Below, one piece after another: positions 34,618 through 42,366 of a DNA stretch of 64,000 nt. Under the pieces are notes generated by a model. That model was given only the letters and a program-made list of their open reading frames with translations, made no database searches and had not been told where the DNA came from. The DNA is taken from assembly GCA_964425755.1 (NCBI GenBank), contig CAYRNY010000004.1, positions 1-64,000 on the forward strand, written 5' to 3'. Source of the DNA: CAYRNY01 sp964425755 (lineage in GTDB: Bacteria > Chloroflexota > Anaerolineae > Aggregatilineales > Aggregatilineaceae). Position numbers and translations under genes: made by a program. Position 1 is the first letter of the stretch, and every line of letters starts with the position of its first letter.

Positions 34618-34653
34618 CTAAAAAGCCCGGGGAGCAGCGTGTGCCCCCCGGGC
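34618..34653 (-). terminator. Intrinsic terminator between binding-protein and permease genes
   Basis: GCCCGGGG and CCCCGGGC form a perfect 8-bp stem (34625-34632 with 34646-34653), followed on the minus strand by TTTTTA. It lies 14 nt before the MalF-like start codon. Partial termination here would give more binding protein than permease. Confidence 0.75.
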
Positions 34654-34673
34654 CGTCTAGTGAACGATGGCTA

Positions 34674-35948
34674 CTACTGTCCCAGGTTCTCGATGTAGGA
34701 GTCGATCGTGTCGACTGCCGCGTCCAGTGTCGCTTGCACATCCTCGCCCCGTGCGAGCCCGTTCATTGCGTCGGACATCGCCGTCTGAATCGCGGGATAC
34801 GCAGCGGTCGCGGCACGCGGCACTGCGACGCCCTCAGTCAACTGCAGGTAGTAGACGTACATATCGCCACCCTCGGCGTAACGCTCATCGGCCTCCAGCA
34901 CCGAGATACGGGACGGGACCGCGCCGTTCGCCGTGGTCATCGCCTCGACATTCTCCGGTGTCATCAGCCATTCGATGAACGCCCACGCGCCATCAGGGTT
35001 CTCGCAGGAGCTGGTGATACCCCAGTTCCAGGAGCCCATGCCCGTCACCGCGCCTGCGCCGAAGTCCGGCTGCGGGATCAACACCAGGTCGTCACCCAGT
35101 GAGTCCTTGTAGGGGTTGTACATCCAGTGGCCGGTGTAGCTCAGCGCCACGCGCCCTTCCATGAAGTCAGCATCCGGGTCGACCGGGTCGGCGACCGCGT
35201 AACCCTGTTCGAACAGGCCCTGGAACCACTCGCCGAACTCGACCGCTTCCGGCCCATTCAGCACGCCTTCAGCCGTGGCGTAGGTTTCCTTGTCGATCGT
35301 GTCGGCACCAAAGCTGCGCAGCCAGGGGCCGAAGGCATAGCTGTACCATTCGCCGGTCAGGTTGAACTTCAGGTCAAGCACGTAACCATCTTCCGGCACG
35401 ACGTCTGCCAGCGCTTCCAGCGCGGCGTTGAACTCGTCCACCGTCCAGGTGTCTTCAATGCCTTCAGGGATGCGCACGCCGGCTTCTTCCAGCATGGCCC
35501 GGTTGGCCCAGATGCCGAGGCCGCTGTCGAACTGGCCCAGGCTCCAGAGCTGGCCGTCTACGGTGCCCTGGTCGACGATCGAGGGCAGCACGTCTGCCAG
35601 CAGTTCCTCACCGGCGTAGTCGTCGAGCGGGATCAGGTCACCCGAAAAGACGTAGTTGTAGATGAACGGGCCGTCGAAGTCCAGCACGCAGGGCAGGTCG
35701 CCCGCCAGCGCAGCGGCCCGTACCTGATCGTTGTAGCTGCCTTCGGGAACCTCCAGCGGCACGATCACGTATTCGTCGGACATCTCGTTGAACGCGGTGA
35801 TCTGCGCGTCCAGCGCATCACGCTCGCTGCCACGTCCCGAGTGGAACCACAGTGAAACTTCTTGTGCTCCGTCCTGCGCCAGCACGCTTGCCGGCACAGC
35901 CACTGCGGCAATGATCGCCACCAACACCAAAACTTTTAATGCTTTCAC
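34674..35948 (-). CDS. Carbohydrate-binding extracellular lipoprotein-like protein (SBP family 1)
   Basis: This protein of about 424 residues has a signal peptide (ALKVLVLVAIIAAVAVPASV, then LAQDG) and the SBP_bac_1 fold: WFHSGRGSERDALDAQITAFNE, LYEASG-like YNDQVRAAALAGDLPCVLDFD, then AFIEWLMTPENVEAM late. An ATG at 35963 overlaps the ribosome-binding site itself (GGAGG at 35961-35957). The GTG at 35948, 8 nt beyond that site, must be the start. It binds the imported sugar or oligosaccharide. With the GH32-like gene next door, a fructan or sucrose-like glycan is suggested. Confidence 0.9.
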   Translation of the reverse strand: MKALKVLVLVAIIAAVAVPASVLAQDGAQEVSLWFHSGRGSERDALDAQITAFNEMSDEYVIVPLEVPEGSYNDQVRAAALAGDLPCVLDFDGPFIYNYVFSGDLIPLDDYAGEELLADVLPSIVDQGTVDGQLWSLGQFDSGLGIWANRAMLEEAGVRIPEGIEDTWTVDEFNAALEALADVVPEDGYVLDLKFNLTGEWYSYAFGPWLRSFGADTIDKETYATAEGVLNGPEAVEFGEWFQGLFEQGYAVADPVDPDADFMEGRVALSYTGHWMYNPYKDSLGDDLVLIPQPDFGAGAVTGMGSWNWGITSSCENPDGAWAFIEWLMTPENVEAMTTANGAVPSRISVLEADERYAEGGDMYVYYLQLTEGVAVPRAATAAYPAIQTAMSDAMNGLARGEDVQATLDAAVDTIDSYIENLGQ

Positions 35949-36116
35949 TTTTCCTACCTCCATTTACTTTCTTGCGTTTAATCCTGTGCTGCGTACGGTA
36001 TCTGCCAGTAAGTGAACGAATTGTGTGGCTACTCCAATGTGCAATCACCTTCCTTTCTCTAAACCGGACGGGCAGGAAACACCTGCACCGGCAGCGTGCC
36101 GGGCAGATGGTACCGG

Positions 36117-37616
36117 CTAATCAGCAGCCATCAGACGGTGCGCCGCCACGCGCAGCACGGCGCGTTTTTTGGGCGCACCCGCGTAAAACACACCGGCCCC
36201 ACCGGCGTCTTGCACGGCGTCTTCCGGGGCGTAGGTATGCGACAGGTACAGCACGTCATCAACGTACACATCGACGAACGGCCCGCGGCAGATCACGCGG
36301 AGATGGACCTGTGGCGGCGCGTGCCGCCCGATCCCGCGTTCCAACTCGCGGAGCGCGCTCGGAATCCCCAGTGCAGGGCGTGCCCCCTGTGGGCCGCCCG
36401 TAAAATGCACCGTGCCCAGCATGACGTACCAGCGCGCGCTGCCTTTGCGGGCCGGGGCCAGCCAGACCGCCAGCCCTTCAACGTTTCCCGCGCGCCGCGT
36501 CCCGGCGCGGAAGCAAATGCCCGCGTACGGCGTGGTGACGTCCGCTTCAAACATGCCGTCCGGCAGATCGGCAGCCACCAGGTTGAGCGCGCGGTCCGTC
36601 GCCAACGGCGCTTCGACCGTCGCGACGTGCGCGACCATGCGCTCCGCCAGATCAGCAGCGTAATTCAGCATGAGACGGCCATCCGGGGCTGCCTGCAGCA
36701 ACTTCGGCATGCTCAGCGATCCGTGCCAGCTTTCGCCCAGCCGGGGGGGATAAACGTTGTGGTAGTAATAGAGACGGGTCGCGGAGTCCGCGGCGTGCGG
36801 GATGCTGCGCCCGACATAACTCGACATCGCGTCCGGCAGGCTGGCGTTCAGCGCCTGCGGTCCGCCGGATGCGTGGTACCCATCCAACATCGTGTCGGAC
36901 ACCAGGTAAAACGTGCCGGTGGACTGGTACGCGTGCGCGACCGGGTACGGTGTGCCGAAATGATAACTGGTGGTGAAGGTCAGGTAATGCCGCCCGTCAA
37001 GCTGGAAATATTCGGGCACCTCAAGGCACGTCATCGAGTCGGAGACATACGCCGGGGGCATTAGCGCCCAGTCGACGAGATTCTCGCTCCGCGCGACCGC
37101 GATGCATCCCCCGCCGGTATCGCCGCCATCCACGACGCGCGCGCAGATGAACGCGTAAAAGCAGGACTCCGGCGCATGGTAGAACACATACGGGTCGCGC
37201 CACGCGGTTTCGTAATTCAGCGCCTGTTGCGGCTCGGTTTCGTACCAGCGCCCCTGGGCTTCAAGGACCGGCGCGTCCCCTACCTTCTCCCACGTCAGCA
37301 GGTCGTCGGAGACGGCCACGCCGATACGCTGCACCTGGTCCACCATCGCGCCGTAGAAGGTGTAAAAACGCCCTGCGTGGGCCAGCGTCATGCCGGTCAT
37401 CAGCGGCCCGGCGTCCCATTGATCGCCCGTTCCCTGCGCCAGCACCGGGGGCAGGGTCTCCCAATGCAGCCAGTCGCGTGTGGTCGCGTGCCCGATCGCG
37501 GAACAGCCAATTTCATGGGCTTCACGCTGCAAATAGAACAGGTGAAACACGTCATCCTGGCGGAACAGCCAGGTATCCCACAGGCGTAAATTGGGGACGG
37601 GCGGTGTATAAAGCAC
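36117..37616 (-). CDS. GH32/clan-J-like five-bladed propeller glycosidase
   Basis: This 499-residue predicted cytoplasmic enzyme has no signal peptide. The five-bladed propeller signature of clan GH-J is visible: the nucleophile motif LWDTWLF near residue 13 in place of WMNDPNG, the transition-state stabiliser WRDPYVF near residue 140, and the acid/base motif CLEVPEYF near residue 200. A C-terminal beta-sandwich of about 170 residues ends the protein (VICRGPFVDVYVDDVLYLSH). Hydrolysis of beta-fructosides or related sugars is likely, but the altered first motif leaves room for another specificity. The start is GTG with AAGGA 12 nt upstream. A LacI-type operator lies 52 nt upstream. Confidence 0.78.
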   Translation of the reverse strand: MLYTPPVPNLRLWDTWLFRQDDVFHLFYLQREAHEIGCSAIGHATTRDWLHWETLPPVLAQGTGDQWDAGPLMTGMTLAHAGRFYTFYGAMVDQVQRIGVAVSDDLLTWEKVGDAPVLEAQGRWYETEPQQALNYETAWRDPYVFYHAPESCFYAFICARVVDGGDTGGGCIAVARSENLVDWALMPPAYVSDSMTCLEVPEYFQLDGRHYLTFTTSYHFGTPYPVAHAYQSTGTFYLVSDTMLDGYHASGGPQALNASLPDAMSSYVGRSIPHAADSATRLYYYHNVYPPRLGESWHGSLSMPKLLQAAPDGRLMLNYAADLAERMVAHVATVEAPLATDRALNLVAADLPDGMFEADVTTPYAGICFRAGTRRAGNVEGLAVWLAPARKGSARWYVMLGTVHFTGGPQGARPALGIPSALRELERGIGRHAPPQVHLRVICRGPFVDVYVDDVLYLSHTYAPEDAVQDAGGAGVFYAGAPKKRAVLRVAAHRLMAAD

Positions 37617-37667
37617 GGTGATTTAAGGTCCTTAAAGCACTAAATATCTCTGTCACTTAGCATGTGT

Positions 37668-37679
37668 GGAACCGGTTCC
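37668..37679. promoter_or_regulatory. LacI-type operator GGAACCGGTTCC (glycosidase promoter)
   Basis: This is a perfect 12-bp palindrome with the central CG typical of LacI/GalR-family operators. It lies 52 nt upstream of the GH32-like gene start and is identical to the copy upstream of the LacI gene. Confidence 0.8.
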
Positions 37680-37743
37680 CCGGACGCTTAAAAAAACGTC
37701 CACGCAGCAAACCTGCGCCGGTGATGGCGCGCTGGCACGCTGC

Positions 37744-38745
37744 TCAAACGGTGCCACGTTCAACAATCGTTAACGGTAGTTCGATGCGCCACTGATCTTC
37801 CGGGAACACGCCGCTTTCGAGCCACATGAGCATTAGCTCAGCGCCGCGACGCCCGCTCTCGGACAGATGCTGGTTGACCGTCGTAAGGTCCATAATCTCC
37901 GCCGCCGCGATGTCATCGAAACCGATCACCGCGACGTCGTCCGGCACCTTCAGGCCGAGGTCTTTTGCCGCGGCCAACACACCGAACGCCAGCGTATCGA
38001 TGCTCGCGAAGATCGCGGTCGGGCGTTCCGGCAGGCTCAGGATGCGGCGGGCTGCGTCGCGCGCTGCCTCGCGGCTGTGGTGCCCGCACCAGCACCAGTC
38101 GGGATTGTACGTTAACCCGGCCTGGGCGAGCGCCTGCTGAAACCCCTCAAGGCGCAACGCTGAGCTGGTGAAACTGACCGGCTTGTCCATCCGGTCGCCG
38201 ATGAACCCGATATGCCGGTGCCCGTGCGCGATCAGGTACTCAGTCGCCAGGATGCCGCCTTTGATGTCGTCTACGATCAGGTGCGGATACTGCCGGTTCG
38301 CGTCGTTGTCGATGGCGATCAAGGGAAAATTCGGGTTAAGCTGGCGCAGTTGTTGCGCGGAAAACGGTAGCGCCAGCACCAGCAAGCCATCGACGTGTTG
38401 CTGGTTGACCAGCATGTTAAGCTGCCATTGAAGCTGCTCGCTTGAGCGGATGCTGTATAACACCAGCGTGTAATCGGTCTCGTCCAGGGCGTCCTGGATG
38501 CCGGCGATCCGTTCCACGAACGAAGGATAGGTAAAAAACGGCGTGACCACACCGATCGTGAACGTCCGGCCTACCGAGAGATTCCGCGCCAGGATGCTGG
38601 GGCTGTAGTTCAGTTCCTTGATGGCGTTCAGCACCTTCTGGCGGGTTTCTTCGCTGACCCGGCGGTTGTTGTTCAGAACGCGCGACACGGTAGCGACACC
38701 TACCCCAGCTCGTTTGGCGACATCACGAATCGTTGGTTTACGCAT
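37744..38745 (-). CDS. LacI-family transcriptional regulator
   Basis: This 333-residue protein has the LacI headpiece TIRDVAKRAGVGVATVSRVLNNNRRVSEETRQKVLNAIKELNY at the N terminus. A PurR-like sensor domain follows (IGVVTPFFTYPSFVERIAGIQDALDE, then LIAHGHRHIGFIGD, PTAIFASIDTLAFGVLAAAKDLG and VIGFDD). It is the first gene of the leftward group with the glycosidase and importer. Identical palindromes upstream of itself and of the glycosidase gene mark the probable operators. The inducer is likely a product of the glycosidase. Confidence 0.93.
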   Translation of the reverse strand: MRKPTIRDVAKRAGVGVATVSRVLNNNRRVSEETRQKVLNAIKELNYSPSILARNLSVGRTFTIGVVTPFFTYPSFVERIAGIQDALDETDYTLVLYSIRSSEQLQWQLNMLVNQQHVDGLLVLALPFSAQQLRQLNPNFPLIAIDNDANRQYPHLIVDDIKGGILATEYLIAHGHRHIGFIGDRMDKPVSFTSSALRLEGFQQALAQAGLTYNPDWCWCGHHSREAARDAARRILSLPERPTAIFASIDTLAFGVLAAAKDLGLKVPDDVAVIGFDDIAAAEIMDLTTVNQHLSESGRRGAELMLMWLESGVFPEDQWRIELPLTIVERGTV

Positions 38746-38764
38746 AAAACATCATAGTGAACGT

Positions 38765-38776
38765 GGAACCGGTTCC
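38765..38776. promoter_or_regulatory. LacI-type operator GGAACCGGTTCC (own promoter)
   Basis: This second identical 12-bp palindrome lies 20 nt upstream of the LacI start codon, positioned for autorepression. Confidence 0.8.
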
Positions 38777-39067
38777 ATAACCAGTGTATCGTACCTCTGA
38801 CCGCCCTGTCAACCAGGCAGCCGCCACCTTATGCATTTTTAAGGGATTCTTTGAGGACGCTCAATGATCCGGATGCTCGCCGCTGAAATGACGACCCGCT
38901 CACCCCGCGGGCGCCACTGTCCCCGCGTCAAAAGCGGTGGACCGCGCGCGAATGACAAAGCCGGTTCGCGGGCCGATCACTGCACCGGCGGGTGCGTTGC
39001 AGCGCCCGGCGAACACGGGGCTTCACGGCGAATGGGCTGACACTATCTCACAGTTTGGCGGTGGCGT

Positions 39068-39083
39068 TTTGTGCATTTGTCAC
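39068..39083 (+). promoter_or_regulatory. 16-nt element shared with the arg leader region
   Basis: TTTGTGCATTTGTCAC is identical to the element upstream of the arginine leader. It lies just before the predicted ilv promoter and about 118 nt before the first ilv leader peptide. The right arm is imperfect here (CACGAA instead of CACAAA). Confidence 0.6.
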
Positions 39084-39101
39084 GAAATCTCGCGATGGGG
39101 G

Positions 39102-39130
39102 TTGCATTATCCCTGTGAGTGGGCTAAAGT
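39102..39130 (+). promoter_or_regulatory. Predicted promoter for the ilv-leu operon
   Basis: TTGCAT (39102-39107) and TAAAGT (39125-39130) are separated by 17 nt. Transcription would start near 39137, about 64 nt before the first leader peptide. The region between 38777 and 39067 shows no gene or other clear signal. Confidence 0.5.
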
Positions 39131-39200
39131 CTTCTCAACACGCGGCGCACATTGTGTGCCCGCAAGTGTAGAGTCAGTTGCCTGACACACGGAAACCAAG

Positions 39201-39296
39201 ATGCTTTCTCAGCGCAGTGTCCTTCTTATTATCGTCATTCTCCTCGTCATTCTGGGCGGGGTTTTCGGCGTTGGGAGGACCTGGCGGCACAGCTAG
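39201..39296 (+). CDS. Branched-chain leader peptide 1
   Basis: This 31-residue frame contains an unbroken run of 12 branched-chain residues: VLLIIVILLVIL at positions 7-18. The peptide then continues GGVFGVGRTWRHS and stops. A GGAA lies about 7 nt before the ATG. The run uses codons for Leu, Ile and Val together, so starvation for any one should stall the ribosome. The late codons GTTGGGAGG (39270-39278) are exactly complementary to CCTCCCAAC (39321-39329) in the following terminator's left arm and loop. It is the counterpart of IlvL in enteric bacteria but unrelated in sequence. Confidence 0.82.
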   Translation: MLSQRSVLLIIVILLVILGGVFGVGRTWRHS

Positions 39297-39317
39297 GCGA
39301 CGACAAACGGCTTTTCA

Positions 39318-39351
39318 GGGCCTCCCAACAAGCGGGAGGCCCTTTTGTTTT
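39318..39351 (+). terminator. First attenuator terminator of the ilv operon
   Basis: GGGCCTCCC (39318-39326) pairs perfectly with GGGAGGCCC (39334-39342) around a 7-nt loop, followed by TTTTGTTTT. The left arm can instead pair for 9 bp with the end of leader 1. Confidence 0.88.
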
Positions 39352-39390
39352 GAGTGCAGAGCACCCGGACCGGTAAAGGACATGAACCCG

Positions 39391-39522
39391 ATGCACGCTG
39401 CATCACACACGCTGGCCCTTATTATCGTCATTGTCCTTGACCTTCTCCTGCTTGAGTTTGGGGAGAGGGCACAACGGGTTGGGGCAGCGCCGGGCCGGAT
39501 GCAGCACACGAGCAGACATTAA
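39391..39522 (+). CDS. Branched-chain leader peptide 2
   Basis: This 43-residue frame reads MHAASHTLALIIVIVLDLLL and then LEFGERAQR; an ATG at 39382 would add three residues. AAAGGA lies 10 nt before the ATG at 39391. Residues 8-21 hold 12 Leu/Ile/Val. The nucleotide run ATTATCGTCATT matches leader 1 exactly, which suggests the two leaders arose by duplication. GGGTTGGGGC (39476-39485) can pair with the left arm and loop of the second terminator. Confidence 0.8.
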   Translation: MHAASHTLALIIVIVLDLLLLEFGERAQRVGAAPGRMQHTSRH

Positions 39523-39549
39523 AAGCCCAGCGCAGAAGCGAAACACAAG

Positions 39550-39575
39550 CCGCCCTAACCCAGGGCGGTTTTTTT
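39550..39575 (+). terminator. Second attenuator terminator of the ilv operon
   Basis: CCGCCCT (39550-39556) pairs with AGGGCGG (39562-39568) around a 5-nt loop and is followed by seven T. Its left arm and loop (39549-39561) can pair over 12 of 13 positions, one of them G-U, with 39476-39488 in leader 2. It ends 44 nt before ilvD. Confidence 0.88.
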
Positions 39576-39618
39576 GTCGGTGTAAATTTCGCAGGTATGC
39601 AATCACGAAGGACGGCAC

Positions 39619-41286
39619 ATGCGCTCTGATCGAATCAAGAAAGGCTTTGAACGCGCCCCCCACCGGAGCTTGCTCAAGGCGACCGGTGTAACCGATGCGG
39701 ATATGGGCAAACCGTTCATCGCGGTGGTCAACTCGTATGTCGATATCATCCCCGGACACGTGCACCTGCAGCGCTTCGGGCAGGTCGTCAAGCAGGCGAT
39801 CCGCGACGCGGGCGGCGTGCCGTTTGAGTTCAACACGATCGGCGTCGATGACGGGATCGCGATGGGGCACATCGGCATGAACTTCTCGCTGCCCAGCCGC
39901 GAGCTGATCGCGGACTCGGTCGAGACGATGGTCATGGCGCATGCCTTCGACGGCATGATCTGCATCCCAAACTGCGACAAGATCGTGCCGGGCATGTTGA
40001 TGGGCGCGATGCGCGTGGACATCCCCACGATCTTCATCAGCGGCGGGCCGATGGCGGCGGGCAAAACCCCGGACGGGCGCACGGTGGACCTGATCAGCGT
40101 GTTTGAAGGCGTCGGGGCGTACAAGGCCGGCTCGATCGACGAGGCCGAATTGAAAATGCTGGAGGATTACGGGTGCCCATCGTGCGGATCGTGTTCGGGC
40201 ATGTTCACGGCGAACTCGATGAACTGCTTGATGGAAGCGTTGGGGCTGGCTCTGCCGTATAACGGCTCTGCATTGGCCGAAACGCCCGAACGCACCCAAC
40301 TCGCACAGCAAGCGGCGCGGCAGCTCATGGTCTTGATCGAACGGGACCTGACGCCGCGCCAAATTGTTACGCCTGAAGCGATCGACGACGCCTTCGCGCT
40401 GGATATGGCGATGGGCGGCAGCACCAACACCGTGCTGCACACGCTGGCGCTCGCCTACGAAGCGGGCGTCGAGTACCCGCTGGCGCGCATCAACGAGGTC
40501 GCGGCGCGCGTGCCGCACATCTGCAAGGTCAGCCCGGCCTCAGACTGGCACATGGAAGACGTGCACCGCGCGGGCGGCGTGCCTGCCATCCTCAAGGAGA
40601 TCGCGAAAAACGGCAACACGCTACACCTGGATCGCCCGACCGTGACCGGCAAAACGCTGGGCGAGAACATCGCGCCCGCCGCGATCAAGGACCACGAAGT
40701 AATCCGCCCGGTCGAGAACCCGTACCGCGAGACCGGCGGGCTGGCGATCCTGTTCGGCAGTCTGGCCCCGGACGGCGCGGTGATCAAAACCGGCGCGGTG
40801 CCGGAAGCGATGCGCCATCATCGCGGCCCGGCGCGCGTCTACGAGAGCGAAGAAGCGGCCTCGCGCGGCATCTTGAACAAGGAGGTCCAGCCGGGCGACG
40901 TGGTCGTGATCCGCTACGAAGGCCCGCAGGGTGGGCCGGGGATGCAGGAAATGCTCGGCCCAACCGCGCAGATTCAGGGCATGGGCCTGGGCGATAGCGT
41001 GGCGCTGGTCACAGACGGGCGCTTCTCCGGTGGCAGCCGGGGCGTGTCGATTGGGCACGTCAGCCCGGAAGCCGCCGCACGCGGCCCGCTGGCCGCCGTC
41101 CGTGATGGCGACCTGATCGACATCAACCTGGAGGCAGGCACGCTGGATTTGCTGGTCGACGCGGAGGAGGTCCAGCGCCGCCTGGACGCGCTGCCCCCGT
41201 TCGCGACGGATATCCCGAGCCGCTGGCTGCGGCGCTATGCCAAGCTGGTCAGCAGCGCCAGCACCGGGGCTGTTTTTCTGGATTAA
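39619..41286 (+). CDS. ilvD: Dihydroxy-acid dehydratase
   Basis: This 555-residue enzyme of valine and isoleucine synthesis dehydrates 2,3-dihydroxy acids to 2-oxo acids. Iron-sulfur ligands are visible: the cysteine of IPNCDKIVPGMLMG near residue 117 and the cysteine cluster CPSCGSCSGMFTANSMNCL near residues 185-205. GRFSGGSRGVSIGHVSPEAA lies near the C terminus. It is the first structural gene after the double attenuator. Confidence 0.96.
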   Translation: MRSDRIKKGFERAPHRSLLKATGVTDADMGKPFIAVVNSYVDIIPGHVHLQRFGQVVKQAIRDAGGVPFEFNTIGVDDGIAMGHIGMNFSLPSRELIADSVETMVMAHAFDGMICIPNCDKIVPGMLMGAMRVDIPTIFISGGPMAAGKTPDGRTVDLISVFEGVGAYKAGSIDEAELKMLEDYGCPSCGSCSGMFTANSMNCLMEALGLALPYNGSALAETPERTQLAQQAARQLMVLIERDLTPRQIVTPEAIDDAFALDMAMGGSTNTVLHTLALAYEAGVEYPLARINEVAARVPHICKVSPASDWHMEDVHRAGGVPAILKEIAKNGNTLHLDRPTVTGKTLGENIAPAAIKDHEVIRPVENPYRETGGLAILFGSLAPDGAVIKTGAVPEAMRHHRGPARVYESEEAASRGILNKEVQPGDVVVIRYEGPQGGPGMQEMLGPTAQIQGMGLGDSVALVTDGRFSGGSRGVSIGHVSPEAAARGPLAAVRDGDLIDINLEAGTLDLLVDAEEVQRRLDALPPFATDIPSRWLRRYAKLVSSASTGAVFLD

Positions 41287-41340
41287 CGCTGCCTGGACGA
41301 GACACGCCGCGCCTGAGGCGCACCGCATAAGGAGGAGCAC

Positions 41341-42306
41341 ATGCAGAAATCAGACTGGATCTGGCACAACGGCGAGTGGGTCGCCTGGGACGACGCGACA
41401 TTTCACGTCAGCGCGCACGGCCTGCACTACGGGTCAAGCGTGTTCGAGGGCATCCGCGCCTACGACACTGCCGACGGCCCCGCGATCATGGCGCTGGAGC
41501 CGCACGTCCGCCGCCTGTTCAACTCGTGCAAGATCGCGCGTATCGACGTGCCCTTCACGCCGGAACAGATCAGCGAGGCGATCGTGCGCACCGTCGCGCG
41601 TAACAAGCACCAGAGTTGCTACATCCGCCCGCTGGTGTTTCGCGGCAGCGAGACGATCGGAGTCGACGGGCGCGCATGCCCGACCGAGGTGGTGATCTTC
41701 ACCATGGAATGGGGGCGCTACCTGGGCGCGGAAGCGATCGAGCAGGGCGTCGACGTGATGGTCAGTTCGTGGCGGCGCATGGCTCCCGATACGCTCCCGG
41801 CGCTGGCGAAAATCGGCGGGCAGTATGTCGGCAGCCAGTTGATCACGATGGAAGCCAAAGACAACGGCTTCACCGAGGGCATCGCGCTGGACACCAACGG
41901 CTATGTGAGCGAGGGCGCGGGCGAGAACATCTTCCTGGTCTTCGGCGATGAGATCATGACGCCGCCGCTGGCCGCCTCGATCCTGGGCGGCGTGACGCGC
42001 GCCTGCGTGGTCGAGTTGGCGCAGGACCTGGGCTACACGGTGCGCGAGCAGCTCATCGCCCGCGAGATGCTCTACACCGCCGACGAGATGTTCTTCACCG
42101 GCACCGCAGCGGAGATCACGCCGGTCCGGTCGGTGGACCGCGTGCCGGTAGGCAAGGGCGAACGCGGCCCGGTCACGCAGCGGATTCAGGACGCGTTCTT
42201 CGCGATCACGGCGGGGCGCTTGCCGGATCGTTTCGGGTGGCTGACGCACGTCAATGACGTGACCGACGTCAGCTACGGCGTTGTGCGCAGTTTTGAGGGG
42301 CGCTGA
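41341..42306 (+). CDS. ilvE: Branched-chain amino-acid aminotransferase
   Basis: This 321-residue class IV PLP aminotransferase contains HGLHYGSSVFEGIRAYDTADGP near residue 25-45, the arginine in YIRPLVFRGSETIGV, the PLP lysine in LAKIGGQYVGSQL near residue 160 and GYVSEGAGENIFLV near 190. It makes Leu, Ile and Val from their oxo acids. AAGGAGGAG precedes the ATG directly. Confidence 0.94.
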   Translation: MQKSDWIWHNGEWVAWDDATFHVSAHGLHYGSSVFEGIRAYDTADGPAIMALEPHVRRLFNSCKIARIDVPFTPEQISEAIVRTVARNKHQSCYIRPLVFRGSETIGVDGRACPTEVVIFTMEWGRYLGAEAIEQGVDVMVSSWRRMAPDTLPALAKIGGQYVGSQLITMEAKDNGFTEGIALDTNGYVSEGAGENIFLVFGDEIMTPPLAASILGGVTRACVVELAQDLGYTVREQLIAREMLYTADEMFFTGTAAEITPVRSVDRVPVGKGERGPVTQRIQDAFFAITAGRLPDRFGWLTHVNDVTDVSYGVVRSFEGR

Positions 42307-42366
42307 GATGCGCGTTGACCGCCACTATGCAAACAGACCACAGAGCGAGATGAAGAAGAGGACCTC

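Noticed and set aside
31954..39575. T-box riboswitch as an explanation for the arg and ilv leader terminators
   Set aside because: No T-box consensus (TGGNACCGCG-like) was found upstream of either terminator, while end-product-rich leader peptides with matching complementarity were.
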